This document shows positions 63,928-64,000 of a DNA stretch of 64,000 bases, piece by piece. This DNA comes from Paracoccaceae bacterium Fryx2 (GTDB taxonomy: Bacteria > Pseudomonadota > Alphaproteobacteria > Rhodobacterales > Rhodobacteraceae): the NCBI GenBank assembly GCA_032334235.1, contig JAVSGI010000003.1:558001-622000 (forward strand), written 5' to 3'. The notes under the pieces are model-generated. The model was not told where the DNA came from. It was given only the letters and a program-made list of their open reading frames with translations, and did no database searches. Made by a program: the position numbers and the translations under genes. The number at the start of each line of letters is the position of its first letter. Position 1 is the first letter of the stretch.

Positions 63928-64000
63928 TCACAGCATCCCCGGCACCACCTGATCGGGCGGCCGGTGCCCGTCGGCGAAGGTCTTGATGTTGATGATGACC
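63928..64000 (-). CDS. 3' end of an unidentified gene
   Basis: The last 23 codons of a minus-strand gene, beyond the right edge at its 5' side, read VIINIKTFADGHRPPDQV and end VPGML before TGA. Codon use is like the neighbours. I cannot name a family from this piece. Confidence 0.5.
   Translation of the reverse strand, partial: VIINIKTFADGHRPPDQVVPGML

Overview
The window is GC-rich and densely coded. It reads as chromosomal DNA of an alphaproteobacterium of the Rhodobacteraceae (Rhodobacter/Gemmobacter/Tabrizicola-like). This rests on gene content and order: a dcw cluster with DUF2484 genes between murC and murB, an FtsZ with a very long linker, a free-standing corrinoid protein plus DUF1638 protein, an alphaproteobacterial LexA box, and short dispersed intergenic repeats. 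I saw no rRNA, tRNA, insertion sequence, prophage or CRISPR array.

Layout. 1-4.5 kb: an edge-truncated SplB-like radical SAM gene under a LexA-type box, a corrinoid protein, a small membrane protein coupled to a DUF1638 protein, a D-lactate dehydrogenase-like flavoprotein coupled to an NTF2-like protein, and a 50-residue DUF3563-like gene. 4.6-18.7 kb, all minus strand: the division and envelope block, transcribed ftsW-murG-murC-DUF2484-DUF2484-murB-ddl-ftsQ-ftsA-ftsZ, then lpxC, bamD and recN. 18.7-22.2 kb: a 470-base non-coding stretch with an inverted pair of a 19-bp palindrome, a ribbon-helix-helix protein, a glyoxalase-like protein, and a Tat-exported small subunit followed by a frameshifted GMC oxidoreductase. 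22.2-36.6 kb, minus strand: a compact 13-gene complex I operon nuoA-B-CD-E-F-G-H-I-J-K-L-M-N of the E. coli type (fused NuoCD, extra N7-type cluster motif in NuoG), nearly all joined by 1-4 base overlaps and preceded by an FNR-like box. 37-41.8 kb: a GAF-PAS-GGDEF-EAL protein and a three-gene minus-strand group (GSCFA, GDSH/SGNH-like, SDR). 41.9-43.7 kb: leuA behind a leader peptide with a leucine-codon run and a stem-loop. 43.8-50.5 kb: an SDR-like protein without its catalytic residues, then the elongasome genes mreB-mreC-mreD-mrdA-rodA, where a C7 tract leaves mreC and mreD in one open frame. 50.5-52.4 kb: GhrA-like reductase and EamA transporter. 52.7-62.8 kb: an RpiR regulator divergent from a catabolic operon (N-formylglutamate amidohydrolase-like enzyme, TRAP transporter QMP, glutamine-synthetase-like ligase, aldehyde dehydrogenase, iron alcohol dehydrogenase, DAO-family flavoenzyme). 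62.8-64 kb: a UDP-glucuronate 4-epimerase-like gene and the 3' end of an unidentified gene.

How the parts work together. The two cell-wall blocks supply precursor synthesis (MurB, MurC, MurG, Ddl), septation (FtsQ, A, Z, W) and side-wall growth (MreBCD, PBP2, RodA). Complex I, carrying an FNR-type site, is probably an additional respiratory module tuned to low oxygen. The 53-63 kb operon resembles the Puu gamma-glutamylation route, with a different candidate hydrolase and an added alcohol dehydrogenase, which suggests breakdown of an imported amino alcohol or amine. That is the best candidate here for an uncharacterised pathway.
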